A DNA stretch of 64,000 nt from Arcicella rosea (GCF_014204325.1 NZ_JACHKT010000013.1:1-64000), one strand, 5' to 3'. Counted from the stretch's first letter, positions 37,301 to 46,390 are shown. Numbers and translations are program-made. Notes: a model not told the origin generated them from the letters alone.

Positions 37301-37430
37301 CATTGGCTTCAAATTTTGGTAAAAGGTTATAATTCAATTGTTTATAACTCACAAAACCAAATAGAATCAGCGTTACGAAAATTACTGTAATCAATAATGG
37401 TCGTTTGATGGATATTTCGGTAATTGACAT
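34329..37430 (-). CDS. RND-family inner-membrane efflux transporter (HAE1/AcrB type)
   Basis: This 1033-residue protein has the usual RND length. The first helix (LITVIFVTLILFGFVSYKQL) precedes a large periplasmic porter domain. A cluster of helices follows with GILVDDSIVVLENI (Asp401-Asp402, the proton-relay pair). A second periplasmic loop comes next, and then the second six-helix bundle (GILLVYLIMVALYESVVYPFVVLFSIPVALIG ... GKERLRPILMTTIAMITGMLPIAL). It exports drugs, dyes or small metabolites through the adaptor and TolC encoded just upstream (11 and about 1070 bases away). It is the last gene of the marR-tolC-mfp-rnd operon. The substrate cannot be told. It is more likely HAE1 than a heavy-metal CusA type, because no metal-binding Met clusters are evident. 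Confidence 0.95.
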   Translation of the reverse strand: MSITEISIKRPLLITVIFVTLILFGFVSYKQLNYNLLPKFEANVIIVQTTYRGASSDEIQNVLTKPIEEAVSAIEGIDKISSTSSEGLSLITVQLKSGINTLDAQRDAERKINQIKSTLPDDADDPVVNRFNTDEIPVLRISASANMSEPELYDLIDQKIKPILSNVAGVGTVRLIGGNEREIQVNLDNDKLQAYNISSAQVNQMIANSNSSYPAGSVLSNSNRTSIRLDAKLVKVEELRNLIIRQNADGSRVLLRDLAVITDGQTETKTLNRNNGKAGIGIEIVKQADANAVNVSKSVKEKLQVIKASYASKKFSYDIAADQSIYTLASADAVIHDLFLAIIIVGAVMLFFLHSFRSSLFVLVAIPSAMIPTFILMYIFGFSLNLMTLMGLSLVVGILVDDSIVVLENIYRYLEMGKTKVEAAIEGRQEIGFTAIAITLVDVVVFLPLSMSGGLIGNILREFSLVVVFSTLMSLFVSFTLTPLLASKWGKVEILSESSLWGKINLGFERFLDAVKEEYGKLLTWSLGHKRWVLIVILAMFIGSVSLLATGFIGSSFAGSGDRGEFAVQLELAPQTPLSQTNLMTKKVEQLLLQKPEVTKVFANVGTQTGAVGTGSSNANISEISVTLVEKEDRTVSTDAFSTAIRDEISKIPGLKVVIRPVSLTGGSEAPIQIAIKGVDMAVIQEVANQIKAIVRKTPGTDYVEFSTKSLKTEIAIQLDRDKIANAGLSIPEVGGAIQLAFRGNDQSKFKQAGEEYPINISLEKSDKRSIENVRELTLRNSRNAIIKLKDVATVAEIVGQSVLERSDRMNSIKVTASAVGRPTGTIVADLQKQIAKLKIPDDVVIDYQGEAQRQKDAFGSLGTAMLLGILLVYLIMVALYESVVYPFVVLFSIPVALIGALLALALTMESLTIFAIVGLIMLLGLVAKNGILIVDFTNHLKEKGLSVKEALIEAGKERLRPILMTTIAMITGMLPIALATGSGAEVKNGMAWVIIGGLTSSMFLTLLLVPCMYYIIESLKNKILGIRAKKAA

Positions 37431-37441
37431 ATTTTTAAGGT

Positions 37442-38497
37442 TTATTGGTTAGAAGTTTTTGAAATTTTACTTCCGTTGGTCAAATTGATTTGTCCGCTCG
37501 TAACTACTTCTTGTCCAGCTTGTAAACCAGCAACTACTTCAATATTTTCACCCATTTCACGACCAACAGTAATTTTTTGAACCTTCGCTACATTGCCTTC
37601 TACGACATATACATAAGGATTTTTTGTACCTTCTACCAAAGCCAATTTAGGAATTTGTAAAACGCTCGCTTTGCGACCTAAATCAAAATTCACCATGACA
37701 TACGTACCTGCTCTTAATTGATTGGTATGCATTTGTAATTCCACACGGTAATTATGATTTTCGTCACCTTTTGGCGTAATAAACTTTACCGTTCCAACAA
37801 AGTTTTTATCAGGAAAAACGTCTGATGAAATCGTAGCATTTTGTCCTAATTTCAATTGATAAACATCTTTTTCATTCACAAATACAACGGCTTTCAAATG
37901 TACATCGTCAACGATTGTGGCGATTACTGTTCCCGGACTTACATATTCACCTGCCATCAATTTGCGAGAAGTAACGATTCCGCTGATTGGTGCGATAATG
38001 TTTCCATCAGCAATTTGTTGTTTTACTTGTTCAATTTGAATGCGAGTATTTTCAACATCATATTTTGAATTGATTACGCTCAGTTCTGTTCCTGCATTTC
38101 CTTTGAATAAATCGCTGTTACGTTGGTATTCTTTTTCTAATTTACTAAGCGTTAATTCATTAGCTTTTAAATTGATAATTTTCAATTTAGAATCTAACTG
38201 TCCAATCACTTGTCCTTTTGATACTCTTGAACCCACTTCGATAGAAAGCTTTTCGATTTTACCTTGCACACCAATCGCCAAGGTAGCTTCATTAGTCAAT
38301 TCCAAATTGGCTGGCAAACTTACTTTACCATCAAAAGGTTGAAAATCTACTTTAATTGTTGAAACTGCTACAGGAATAATTGAGCGGTCAACAACTACTT
38401 TATTCGCTTCAATTTTTTTCTTATTTTTAACAAGCGTAAATGAGATTGCTCCTGCCAAAACAAGTAATGATAATGTTATGATGAAAGACTTTTTCAT
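37442..38497 (-). CDS. Periplasmic adaptor (membrane fusion) subunit of the RND pump
   Basis: This 351-residue protein is anchored by an N-terminal hydrophobic helix (FIITLSLLVLAGAISFTLV). No lipobox Cys is visible. The split lipoyl domain (IGVQGKIEKLSIEVGSRVSKGQVIGQLDSK ... GIVTSRKLMAGEYVSPGTVIATIVDD) surrounds a short alpha-hairpin (LSKLEKEYQRNSDLFKGNAG ... QIEQVKQQIADG). The beta-barrel and membrane-proximal domains follow (NEKDVYQLKLGQNATISSDV, VVAGLQAGQEVVTSGQI). It links the inner-membrane RND pump, 11 bases downstream, to the TolC-like channel encoded 11 bases upstream. Tight spacing supports one operon. Confidence 0.94.
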   Translation of the reverse strand: MKKSFIITLSLLVLAGAISFTLVKNKKKIEANKVVVDRSIIPVAVSTIKVDFQPFDGKVSLPANLELTNEATLAIGVQGKIEKLSIEVGSRVSKGQVIGQLDSKLKIINLKANELTLSKLEKEYQRNSDLFKGNAGTELSVINSKYDVENTRIQIEQVKQQIADGNIIAPISGIVTSRKLMAGEYVSPGTVIATIVDDVHLKAVVFVNEKDVYQLKLGQNATISSDVFPDKNFVGTVKFITPKGDENHNYRVELQMHTNQLRAGTYVMVNFDLGRKASVLQIPKLALVEGTKNPYVYVVEGNVAKVQKITVGREMGENIEVVAGLQAGQEVVTSGQINLTNGSKISKTSNQ

Positions 38498-38508
38498 GTG
38501 TCTGAAGA

Positions 38509-39840
38509 TTAGAATTGGTTGATATAGCTTTTTAAGTTCCCTTTAGATTTTTCGTATTCAAGTCTTGAACTCATTACGTTAATCAAAGAAGTGATATAAT
38601 TACTTTGTGCCTCTTTATATGAATAATCTGCATTGAGTAAATCTGAAAGCGTTGAAACGCCCTTTTGATATTCCAAGTCGCTACTTTCAAAAACCTGTTT
38701 GGCGAAATAAAGATTTTCACGATTGATGATTAAATCTGATTGAGATTTCAGCAATTGTGCATTGGAGTTTTTGAAAGATAATTGCAAATTATTAGCACTA
38801 ATTTGCATGTTTGCTTTCGCATTCAATAAACTAATTTCTGCTTGTTTCAACTGACTTAATTTGCGATAACCACTAAAAATTGGCACACTTACTTTCAAAC
38901 CAATCGTTGAAAAATCGAACCAATTAGAGAAAGATTTTGCAAATTCATTATTCAAACTGGTAGCTCCATAACGAGCGTACATCGAAACCGTTGGCATAAA
39001 AGCGGCTTGTTTACGTTTTACGTCAAATTCTTGTAAAAGAGCATTGTTGTTTTGAATTCTGTAATCCAACAAATTATTTACTTGGAAATTATTGTCTTTT
39101 TCAACAATTGCTAAAGATTCATAATTTGAAAATTCTATCACATTAATTTCTTCATCCAACGACATCCCCATGGCGTGTTTTAGTTTGTTCAATGCCACTT
39201 GCTTGTTCATTTCCAAAATAGATTTCTGCGAAATGATATTATTTAAGCTTGATTTGGTACGGTCGTAATCGGTCTTTTTGATGACTCCTTTTTCTAAACG
39301 CAACTTTAGAATGTCTAATAGTTCACGGTATTTTTTCTCATTTTCCAGCGTGATTTTTTCTTGTTCTAAATAAACCAATACTTGAAAATAAGCACTGACG
39401 GTATTGTAAATGATATTGTCTTGGTTTTGCTCTTTTTTCAAAATCGACAATTGATTATTAGGTTCAGCCGCTTTGATGCCTACTAACATCGACTTATCAT
39501 ATAATACTTGGTCTAATTGAGCTGTACCAGTAGTATTGTATTGCGTACCGAATTGTAACCTAATTTCCGTCGGACTAAATGCACCAGCAGGAATGATAGA
39601 AACTTGTCTTTTGAGGTTATCATCAAAAGTAATGTTGGTACTTACTTGTGGTAAATAACCTGCCAATGCTTCTCTTGATTTTTGATTGGCGATGGCAATT
39701 TCGTTCTCATAAACGGTGTTACTCACATGGTTTTTGAGAGCAAAATCTACACACTCTTTTAAGGAAATATTCTTTTGTCCATGAACATCATAGCCCAAAA
39801 CGAATAATATCAGATAAAAGAAAATCTTATTCTTTTTCAT
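38509..39840 (-). CDS. TolC-family outer-membrane efflux channel
   Basis: The 443-residue protein has a signal peptide (MKKNKIFFYLILFVLGYDVHG). Two OEP repeats typical of TolC are visible: ISLKECVDFALKNHVSNTVYENEIAIANQKSREALAG-type helices and FSGYRKLSQLKQAEISLLNA, ending LADLLNADYSYKEAQSNYITS-like helices near the C-terminus. It forms the outer-membrane exit duct of the RND pump. The start is taken at the signal peptide; an upstream in-frame start only extends into the operator. A MarR operator (39876-39896) lies 36 bases before the ATG. Confidence 0.92.
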   Translation of the reverse strand: MKKNKIFFYLILFVLGYDVHGQKNISLKECVDFALKNHVSNTVYENEIAIANQKSREALAGYLPQVSTNITFDDNLKRQVSIIPAGAFSPTEIRLQFGTQYNTTGTAQLDQVLYDKSMLVGIKAAEPNNQLSILKKEQNQDNIIYNTVSAYFQVLVYLEQEKITLENEKKYRELLDILKLRLEKGVIKKTDYDRTKSSLNNIISQKSILEMNKQVALNKLKHAMGMSLDEEINVIEFSNYESLAIVEKDNNFQVNNLLDYRIQNNNALLQEFDVKRKQAAFMPTVSMYARYGATSLNNEFAKSFSNWFDFSTIGLKVSVPIFSGYRKLSQLKQAEISLLNAKANMQISANNLQLSFKNSNAQLLKSQSDLIINRENLYFAKQVFESSDLEYQKGVSTLSDLLNADYSYKEAQSNYITSLINVMSSRLEYEKSKGNLKSYINQF

Positions 39841-39875
39841 AATGATAGTTGATAAATAAATTATTGATTTTAACG

Positions 39876-39896
39876 ATAGTTGATTCAATCAACTAT
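39876..39896. promoter_or_regulatory. MarR operator upstream of the tolC-mfp-rnd genes
   Basis: The site is ATAGTTGA-N5-TCAACTAT, a perfect 10-bp inverted repeat around one base. A copy of the left half (ATAGTTGA) recurs at 39845-39852. The same arrangement occurs upstream of marR at 40377. Confidence 0.7.
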
Positions 39897-39909
39897 TAGG
39901 GCAAAAAAA

Positions 39910-40341
39910 CTACCTTTCGGCGTTTTCTTTTAATTTAATAAGTACTTTTTTGAAGGTTTCCATCTCATCATCAGAAATAGTTTCCATATTTTTCTCGCTG
40001 AGATTAGAAATAATTTGTTCACATTTTTTAAGAATTTCAGCCCCTAATTCAGTGATGACAATATGTTTTTTTCGACGGTCAATTGCATCATTTACTCTGA
40101 CAACATAAGCCATTTTTTCAAGCTGGTCGATGTGACGCATAATGGCAGATTTATCTTTTTGCATAATTTCAGCTAAATCCGACTGTATCGATTCTTCTTG
40201 TGAAGTTAAAATTCGGAGTAAATAATTTTGTTCGGGAGTTATCTTAATATCTTGATTATCAAACTCTTTAGCCGATTGTTTGAAAAGAGCTCTTATTGTA
40301 TTTGCGAATAAAAACTGAAATGAAGTCTTTGTAATTTCCAT
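39910..40341 (-). CDS. MarR-family transcriptional regulator (2) of the efflux operon
   Basis: A 143-residue winged-helix protein starting MEITKTSFQFLFANTIRALF. The HTH is SIQSDLAEIMQKDKSAIMRHIDQLE and the wing VVRVNDAIDRRKKHIVITE. It is the first gene before tolC, mfp and rnd on the same strand, with a 69-base gap to tolC. Two copies of the palindrome ATAGTTGA-N5-TCAAC flank it (before its own promoter and before tolC), so it most likely represses itself and the efflux genes until a pump substrate binds it. The TTG start six codons upstream is rejected in favour of the ATG. Confidence 0.92.
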   Translation of the reverse strand: MEITKTSFQFLFANTIRALFKQSAKEFDNQDIKITPEQNYLLRILTSQEESIQSDLAEIMQKDKSAIMRHIDQLEKMAYVVRVNDAIDRRKKHIVITELGAEILKKCEQIISNLSEKNMETISDDEMETFKKVLIKLKENAER

Positions 40342-40376
40342 AATATAGTTGATTCTCAATATTGTTGACTTAAATA

Positions 40377-40397
40377 ATAGTTGACAAAATCAACGAT
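40377..40397. promoter_or_regulatory. MarR operator at the marR(2) promoter
   Basis: ATAGTTGA-N5-TCAACGAT, one mismatch from the tolC-side site. It overlaps the expected transcription start of the promoter at 40399-40428. A weaker related dyad (TTGATTCTCAA) lies at about 40349-40359, close to the start codon. Confidence 0.65.
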
Positions 40398-40398
40398 T

Positions 40399-40428
40399 CA
40401 AAATTACAACTATTATTGTTTTTACAAA
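40399..40428 (-). promoter_or_regulatory. Promoter of the marR(2)-efflux operon
   Basis: On the minus strand, TTTG (40425-40428), an 18-base spacer and TAATTTTG (40399-40406) fit the Bacteroidota -33/-7 pattern. The start site would fall inside the MarR operator. Confidence 0.55.
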
Positions 40429-40530
40429 AACATATGATAATTTATTTTTAAAAGAATAAAAAAAGGTTGTGCTCAAAAGAATGAATAGCCCGATATTCTT
40501 TGGGATTCTTCCGAAGGTAGGCAACTTTAC

Positions 40531-40559
40531 CCCTAACTCTTTTTAGAGAAAAGTTAGGG
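40531..40559. terminator. Hairpin downstream of the antiporter remnant
   Basis: CCCTAACT (40531-40538) and AGTTAGGG (40552-40559) with further bulged A/T pairing make a stable stem. It lies about 55 bases after the end of the antiporter pseudogene on the minus strand. Confidence 0.5.
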
Positions 40560-40613
40560 TTTATACACAAATCTTGTAAGTTAGCACTTGATAATCCTTA
40601 ATCGAATTACTCC

Positions 40614-41450
40614 TCAACAAGGGAAAGGTTGAGCTATGAGGTATTTTTTTAAAATTTTCCGCTCTCTAATTTTATACTCCTCAATATCAATCAGGTTGTG
40701 ATATTTCCGAATCAATTCTTCATCAAATTATTCAAGATATTGGTGCTTTGAATTCTACTCATATAAGTAAGCATACTTTCGTGCTTACTTGCTAGCAAAA
40801 GTCCCCCACTTACTACCGTCAAAACGCCTGAAAAATGAAAATGTTCAGCGGCATAATACATAAAATAAGGCGTGAGGAAAGTCAAAACTACTTCTATACT
40901 TGGTGTTGTTGGCAGCCATTTATGAATGGTGAAGAAAATAAATCCGACTGCTAAACCAATCAATATACCCATTAAAATAACAGAGAAAAAGCTGTAAGTC
41001 GCTTCTTGCCAATGAAACTGCCCCGTAATCACTGTTGCCAAGGCAAATCGAAATACAATTAATGAAGAAGCATCATTGAGTAAACTCTCGCCTTCTGCAA
41101 TGCTCAAGAGTACTTTGGGTACTTTCAACTGACGCATGATGGTGGTTGCAGAAATGGCATCAGGCGGAGAAATAATCCCTCCTAACAAAAAACCAAGTGC
41201 TAAAGTAAAACCGGGAATCAGTGCTTTAGAAACAAATACAATATCGCAGGAAGTAATAATCACCACAGGAAAAGCAAAACTTGCGATTGCCCTTCGCCAT
41301 TTCCAAAACTCCAAAAAATTGGAAACAGACTAAGTGCTAAACCTCCTAATACTAAAATGATAGGATAGGCAATTTCTAATTTATTGGCAATCATGACCAA
41401 TGTCAAAATAATAAAATGAGCGATACATATTCAATGAATAAACTTTGCAT
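40614..41450 (-). pseudogene. Decayed CPA1-type Na+/H+ antiporter (NhaP/YjcE-like)
   Basis: Pieces of one gene lie in three frames. (1) From ATG 41450: MQSLFIEYVSLILLF, then a frame change at a TGA near 41403, then LTLVMIANKLEIAYPIIL with LVLGGLALSLFP (the first two helices). (2) A jump near 41315, where about 30-40 residues (the PPLLY region) normally lie, into EFWKWRRAIASFAFPVVII, PGFTLALGFLLGGIISPPDA, GESLLNDASSLIVFRFAL, HFSGVLTVVSGG and SRIQSTNILNN. The ISPPDA and NDASS motifs are the ion-binding core of CPA1 exchangers. (3) A jump near 40720, losing the later helices, into the cytoplasmic tail DEELIRKYHNLIDIEEYKIR, ending at TGA 40614. At least one frameshift and two internal deletions make it non-functional. 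The longest uninterrupted frame (40712-41314) uses a TTG start and cannot make a working transporter. Confidence 0.8.
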
Positions 41451-41789
41451 GAAAAGAAGGTTTTAAAACGTATAAGTCTAAGAGTTTTGGTTGGAATGTA
41501 ATTCCTAAGATATAAATATTTATTAAAATCTATCCTTAACGAAGTAAAAGTTAGCTTAAACACAACCATAAATTCCCTAAAATAAATCATCCTTCTTCAT
41601 TTGTGAAGAAGTATTTATCCTTTAAAATATCAAGAAAATAATCGTTATGAATAGGTGATATTTAAGAATTGAAAAACAGTATTTGGGATTTGAAAATTTG
41701 CTTTTCGGGTTTATTCATGAAATATGTTTAATTTTGACCATTGTTTAGATTATTATAGTACATCAAAATCCTAATTCTTAATTAATTTC
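41451..41789. other. Intergenic region between the antiporter remnant and the PhnA gene
   Basis: This 339-base AT-rich region holds only a probable -7 box TAATTTTG at 41729-41736, about 54 bases before the PhnA-family ATG. No -33 element is clear, and a 69-codon minus-strand frame here looks like chance. Confidence 0.5.
41729..41736 (+). promoter_or_regulatory. -7 box (TAATTTTG) of the PhnA-family gene
   Basis: An exact TAnnTTTG match about 54 bases before the ATG, placing transcription start near 41743. Confidence 0.4.
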
Positions 41790-42128
41790 ATGTCTGAATT
41801 TGCCCCTTGCCCCAAATGTAATTGTGAGTACACTTATCCAAGTGATTCGCTCTTAGTATGTCCTGAATGTTTCTATGAATGGAACCCCGATGAAGTAGAA
41901 TCCGAAATAGCAGATCCTAAAATATTAGATTCAAATGGTAATGAATTGAAAGATGGCGACACCGTGGTTGTCATTAAAGATTTACCTGTAAAAGGTGCTC
42001 CGAAAGCCATTAAAGCAGGAACGAAAGTAAAAAACATTCGCCTAACAGATGGCGATCATAATATTGATTGTAAAATTGACGGTTTTGGTGCAATGGCATT
42101 GAAATCTGAATTTGTCAGAAAAGCGTAG
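41790..42128 (+). CDS. yjdM: PhnA/YjdM-family zinc-ribbon protein
   Basis: A 112-residue cytoplasmic protein. The N-terminal zinc ribbon has two Cys pairs, CPKC (residues 7-10) and CPEC (29-32). The C-terminal PhnA domain is a small beta-barrel ([20 protein letters not shown] ... [20 protein letters not shown] ... [16 protein letters not shown]). It is full length for the family. Although named for the alkylphosphonate operon, YjdM does not act in phosphonate breakdown and its function is unknown. It is monocistronic, with its own promoter box and a very strong terminator. Confidence 0.93.
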   Translation: MSEFAPCPKCNCEYTYPSDSLLVCPECFYEWNPDEVESEIADPKILDSNGNELKDGDTVVVIKDLPVKGAPKAIKAGTKVKNIRLTDGDHNIDCKIDGFGAMALKSEFVRKA

Positions 42129-42161
42129 TAGGCTTTGAGGCATTAACAATTCACAAAATCA

Positions 42162-42204
42162 AAAAGAGGCGATAATCAGAGCAATCTGTTATTGCCTCTT
42201 TTAG
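42162..42204 (+). terminator. Strong terminator after yjdM
   Basis: Arms AAAAGAGGCGATAA and TTATTGCCTCTTTT (one G-U wobble), plus an inner CAGA/TCTG stem capped by GCAA, give about 18 bp of pairing ending in TTTT. Confidence 0.85.
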
Positions 42205-42383
42205 TTAAACATCTAGATATTCCATTTCGTGTCTGTTGATAATTACTTGTCCAGAAGTAAAAATACAATCGTTACCTTATCATAATTATTTATTGTACTA
42301 ACTTACAAATGGGTTTACTTACAATTAAAATACCGTTATGACAGAATTTCTGAAAACGAGCAATGAACTTTTATACTATTATT

Positions 42384-42399
42384 TTCCTTTTAAAAGGAA
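42384..42399. promoter_or_regulatory. 16-bp perfect palindrome upstream of araC(1)
   Basis: TTCCTTTTAAAAGGAA is a perfect palindrome centred about 35 bases before the AraC ATG. It could be an autoregulatory site or part of the core promoter. It lies next to TTGACATATTTG. Confidence 0.45.
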
Positions 42400-42426
42400 C
42401 TTGACATATTTGAATTTTGCAAACAA

Positions 42427-43356
42427 ATGAATATCATAACAATTAAACAATTTTACGAAGAAATTTTGGGAGGAAATAATCCTGATTTAGAAGATATTCT
42501 CAGTGAAAACATCAATAAGGATATAGGTCATTTCAACGTTTTTGATATTGAAAAAATGTATAAATCATCTAAATCTAAGCCTGAAATGCCTTATAACAAA
42601 AGAACTTATTACAAAATAAGTTTAATTTCAGGTAAAAATAAAGTGGAATATGCCGACAGAACGATTGAAATAAATGAATACGGTATTCTTTTTGCTACGC
42701 CAAAAATCCCCTACAATTATACGCCATTAGATAATAAGCAAGCTGGACATTTTTGTGTGTTCACGAAGGAGTTTTTAGCTAAATCCAAAATTGGTTTAGA
42801 AATAGATAATCTTCCCATTTTTACCAATCAAAGTGATTTTGTGTATCAAATTACGGTAGAACAATTTGAGCAAGTTAATACTCTTTTTGATAAAATGCAC
42901 GCTGAAATAACCTCTGATTATGAATATAAGTATGATTTACTCCGAAATTATTTAATGGAACTCATTCATTATGGGCAAAAATTAAAACCTATTTCACCCC
43001 TTGAAAGTAACAAAACAGCCTCAGCAAGAATCACTTCATTATTTATTGAATTATTAGAGCGTCAGTTTCCTATTGAAAATACAAGCCAGATTTTGTTGTT
43101 GAAAAGCCCTAAAGACTATGCAGCAACTTTAGGCGTGCATGTAAATCATTTAAACAAAGTTTTAAAAGAAACAACAGGGAAAACTACAGGGGAAATTATT
43201 GCCAGTAGAATTAATCAAGAAGCTAAAGAATTACTAAAACAAACACATTGGAATGTTTCGGAAATAGCTTATACGCTTGGTTTTGAGGAAATTGCTCATT
43301 TTTCTAATTTCTTCAAAAAGCATAGCAATCAATCTCCATTACTTTTCAGAGAATAA
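42427..43356 (+). CDS. AraC-family transcriptional regulator (1)
   Basis: This 309-residue protein has an N-terminal cupin-like sensor domain (RTYYKISLISGKNKVEYADRTIEINEYGILFATPKIPY), a helical linker and a C-terminal double HTH (about 215-309: KSPKDYAATLGVHVNHLNKVLKETTGKTT ... HWNVSEIAYTLGFEEIAHFSNFFKKHSNQSP). It is clearly paralogous to the AraC at 46.7 kb, sharing the ELLERQFPIE block and the HTH. An SDR gene begins 94 bases downstream on the same strand and is its likely target. Confidence 0.92.
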   Translation: MNIITIKQFYEEILGGNNPDLEDILSENINKDIGHFNVFDIEKMYKSSKSKPEMPYNKRTYYKISLISGKNKVEYADRTIEINEYGILFATPKIPYNYTPLDNKQAGHFCVFTKEFLAKSKIGLEIDNLPIFTNQSDFVYQITVEQFEQVNTLFDKMHAEITSDYEYKYDLLRNYLMELIHYGQKLKPISPLESNKTASARITSLFIELLERQFPIENTSQILLLKSPKDYAATLGVHVNHLNKVLKETTGKTTGEIIASRINQEAKELLKQTHWNVSEIAYTLGFEEIAHFSNFFKKHSNQSPLLFRE

Positions 43357-43449
43357 TTATTTGATTTTCGCAAGTATCAATTTGATTATTACAAACCCTA
43401 TATATCACATTGTTTGCAACTTTGCCTTATCATTAAAAATCAGAAAACA

Positions 43450-44217
43450 ATGGCAAATAATGCAAACAAAATCGTCTTATTAACAGGCGGAAGTCGTGGA
43501 CTAGGAAAAGAATCGGCACTACAATTAGCAAAAAATGGTTTCGACGTTATCATCACTTATCAATCAAATAAAACCGATGCCGAAAATGTGGTCAATGAAA
43601 TAAAAGCATTAGGAAGAAAATCAGCAAGTCTTCCATTAGATTTAGGAAAAGTTGCTTCTTTTGATGGCTTTGTTTCAGATTTGAAAGACATTCTGGAAAA
43701 AGATTTTGGAAAAACTACAATTGATTCCCTCGTAAATAATGCTGGAACAGGCTATTATGCATCAATAGAGGAAACGACAGAAGAAGCATTCGACGAAATG
43801 GCGACCACACATCTTAAAGCACCATTTTTTCTTACTCAAAAATTACTATCAATCATTAATGAAGGCGGAAGCATTATCAATACTTCATCTGGTTTAGCTC
43901 GTTTTAGCTATCCAAATTATGCAGCTTACGCCATTATGAAAGCTGGAATTGACACCCTCACTCGTTATCAAGCATTAGAATTTGGTGCTAAGAAAATAAG
44001 AGTTAATTCTATTGCTCCTGGGGCAATTGCAACTGATTTTGGCGGTGGTGCTGTAAGAGATAATAAAGCATTAAACGATATGGTCGCTTCCAATACGGCA
44101 TTAGGTAGAGTTGGTTTGCCCGATGATATTGGTAGTGTTATCGTATTTTTATGTTCGGAAGACTCAAAATGGATAAATGCCCAAAGAATTGAAGTAGCTG
44201 GAGGGGTTCATATTTAG
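43450..44217 (+). CDS. Short-chain dehydrogenase/reductase (SDR)
   Basis: The 255-residue NAD(P)-dependent oxidoreductase has the classical fold: cofactor motif TGGSRGLG (12-19), NNAG (97-100), catalytic Ser146/147 in INTSSGLA, and Tyr160-x3-Lys164 in AAYAIMKAG. The C-terminus (VNSIAPGAIATDF ... SEDSKWINAQRIEVAGGVHI) is complete. The acidic/basic residues after the first strand do not fix NAD versus NADP. Downstream of an AraC gene on the same strand. The start at 43450 is preferred over an in-frame 43414 start because the conserved fold begins right after it. The substrate is unknown. Confidence 0.93.
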   Translation: MANNANKIVLLTGGSRGLGKESALQLAKNGFDVIITYQSNKTDAENVVNEIKALGRKSASLPLDLGKVASFDGFVSDLKDILEKDFGKTTIDSLVNNAGTGYYASIEETTEEAFDEMATTHLKAPFFLTQKLLSIINEGGSIINTSSGLARFSYPNYAAYAIMKAGIDTLTRYQALEFGAKKIRVNSIAPGAIATDFGGGAVRDNKALNDMVASNTALGRVGLPDDIGSVIVFLCSEDSKWINAQRIEVAGGVHI

Positions 44218-44278
44218 GTTTATTACTTTTGATACTGAATAAAAATAGTGCTAAATAAAGTACGATTTGTTTTATTAT

Positions 44279-44314
44279 GTAAAATCTCTTGAAGTTTATT
44301 TCAAGGGATTTTAC
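44279..44314. terminator. Bidirectional terminator between SDR and araC(2)
   Basis: GTAAAATCTCTTGAA (44279-44293) and TTCAAGGGATTTTAC (44300-44314) pair over 15 bp with one wobble and a 6-base loop between convergent genes. Confidence 0.75.
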
Positions 44315-44319
44315 TTTAC

Positions 44320-45216
44320 TTAGTTCAAGCTTCTGTACTCATTTGGGGTATAACCAGTACTCTTTTTAAACATTCTATTAAAGTGTTGTGGGTATTTAAA
44401 ACCTAGTTCAAAAGCGATTTGGCTGACTGATTTTTCTGTATCAAAAACTTTTTCTTTGGCTACATCTATTAATTTTAAATGGATGTATTCCTGAGCAGAT
44501 TTCCCTGTCTCTTTTTTGATTAAATCTCCAAAATAATTCGCTGAAAGATGCAGACAATCAGCAAAATATCCAACAGAAGGAAGTCCCAAATCTTGTATAA
44601 CTTCAGTTTGAAAATAGTCATTCAACAAATGTTCAAATCTTGATAAAACATCATTGTTGATGTTTTCACGAGTAATAAATTGTCTATCATAAAAGCGAAC
44701 ACAGTAATTTAAGAGTAATTCAATGTTGTTTGTAATAATTCTCTTACTGTGTTTATCAATTGCTTGGCTTATTTCGTATTCAAGTTTATTCAATAAATCT
44801 TTGATAATTTCTTGTTCTTTTATGGATAAATGAAGTGCTTCATGCGATTCATACGAAAAGAATGAATACTGATTCATGAGTTTTCCCAGTGCTGTTCCTT
44901 TTACCAAATCAGGATGAAAAAGTAATACCCAACCCGTTGGTTGATAATTTTCTTCATTATTTACTTCTATCACTTGCCCAGGCCCTATAAAAACAAGTGT
45001 TCCATCATCATAGTCATAGCTATTACGTCCATACTTCAATTCCCCACAATGTAGTTCTTTCAAAAAGATAGCGTAAAAACCAAAATGAAAACGACTGTAA
45101 TTGGGCAACGCTCTGGCGGTGGAATTATCAAACACACTTATTAGTGGATGTTGCGTTTCTACACCCTTTATGTCATTGTATTGGGAAATCTTTTCAAGCT
45201 TTATAATCTGTTCCAT
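44320..45216 (-). CDS. AraC-family transcriptional regulator (2)
   Basis: The 298-residue protein has an N-terminal AraC-binding cupin domain (FYAIFLKELHCGELKYGRN ... GTLVFIGPGQVIEV). The C-terminal HTH pair (about 200-298) reads SVGYFADCLHLSANYFGDLIKKETGKSA ... SVSQIAFELGFKYPQHFNRMFKKSTGYTPNEYR. It is divergently oriented to the aldo/keto reductase across a 193-base gap, so it probably regulates that gene and itself. It is only distantly related to the other two AraC proteins here. Confidence 0.92.
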   Translation of the reverse strand: MEQIIKLEKISQYNDIKGVETQHPLISVFDNSTARALPNYSRFHFGFYAIFLKELHCGELKYGRNSYDYDDGTLVFIGPGQVIEVNNEENYQPTGWVLLFHPDLVKGTALGKLMNQYSFFSYESHEALHLSIKEQEIIKDLLNKLEYEISQAIDKHSKRIITNNIELLLNYCVRFYDRQFITRENINNDVLSRFEHLLNDYFQTEVIQDLGLPSVGYFADCLHLSANYFGDLIKKETGKSAQEYIHLKLIDVAKEKVFDTEKSVSQIAFELGFKYPQHFNRMFKKSTGYTPNEYRSLN

Positions 45217-45391
45217 GACCTTAATTTTAAATCTTTCGATGTAAATATAGCATTAGGATTTTATCTATGTTTAGCCCCATCCTTAAATCAGTAATGATGG
45301 TAGCAACATCTGTAATATATATACTTTTAAAAAAAAATAAAGGGAGAAATTTGTATTGTCATTAAGGTTTTGACTAAGGTCGAACTAATAA

Positions 45392-46390
<999 letters not shown>

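Noticed and set aside
40712-41314. Antiporter as a functional 200-residue gene
   Set aside because: It uses a TTG start, lacks the first and last helices, and remnants of both ends are readable in other frames, so it is part of a pseudogene.
41381-41590. 69-codon minus-strand frame
   Set aside because: It overlaps the antiporter start in another frame and has an atypical composition.
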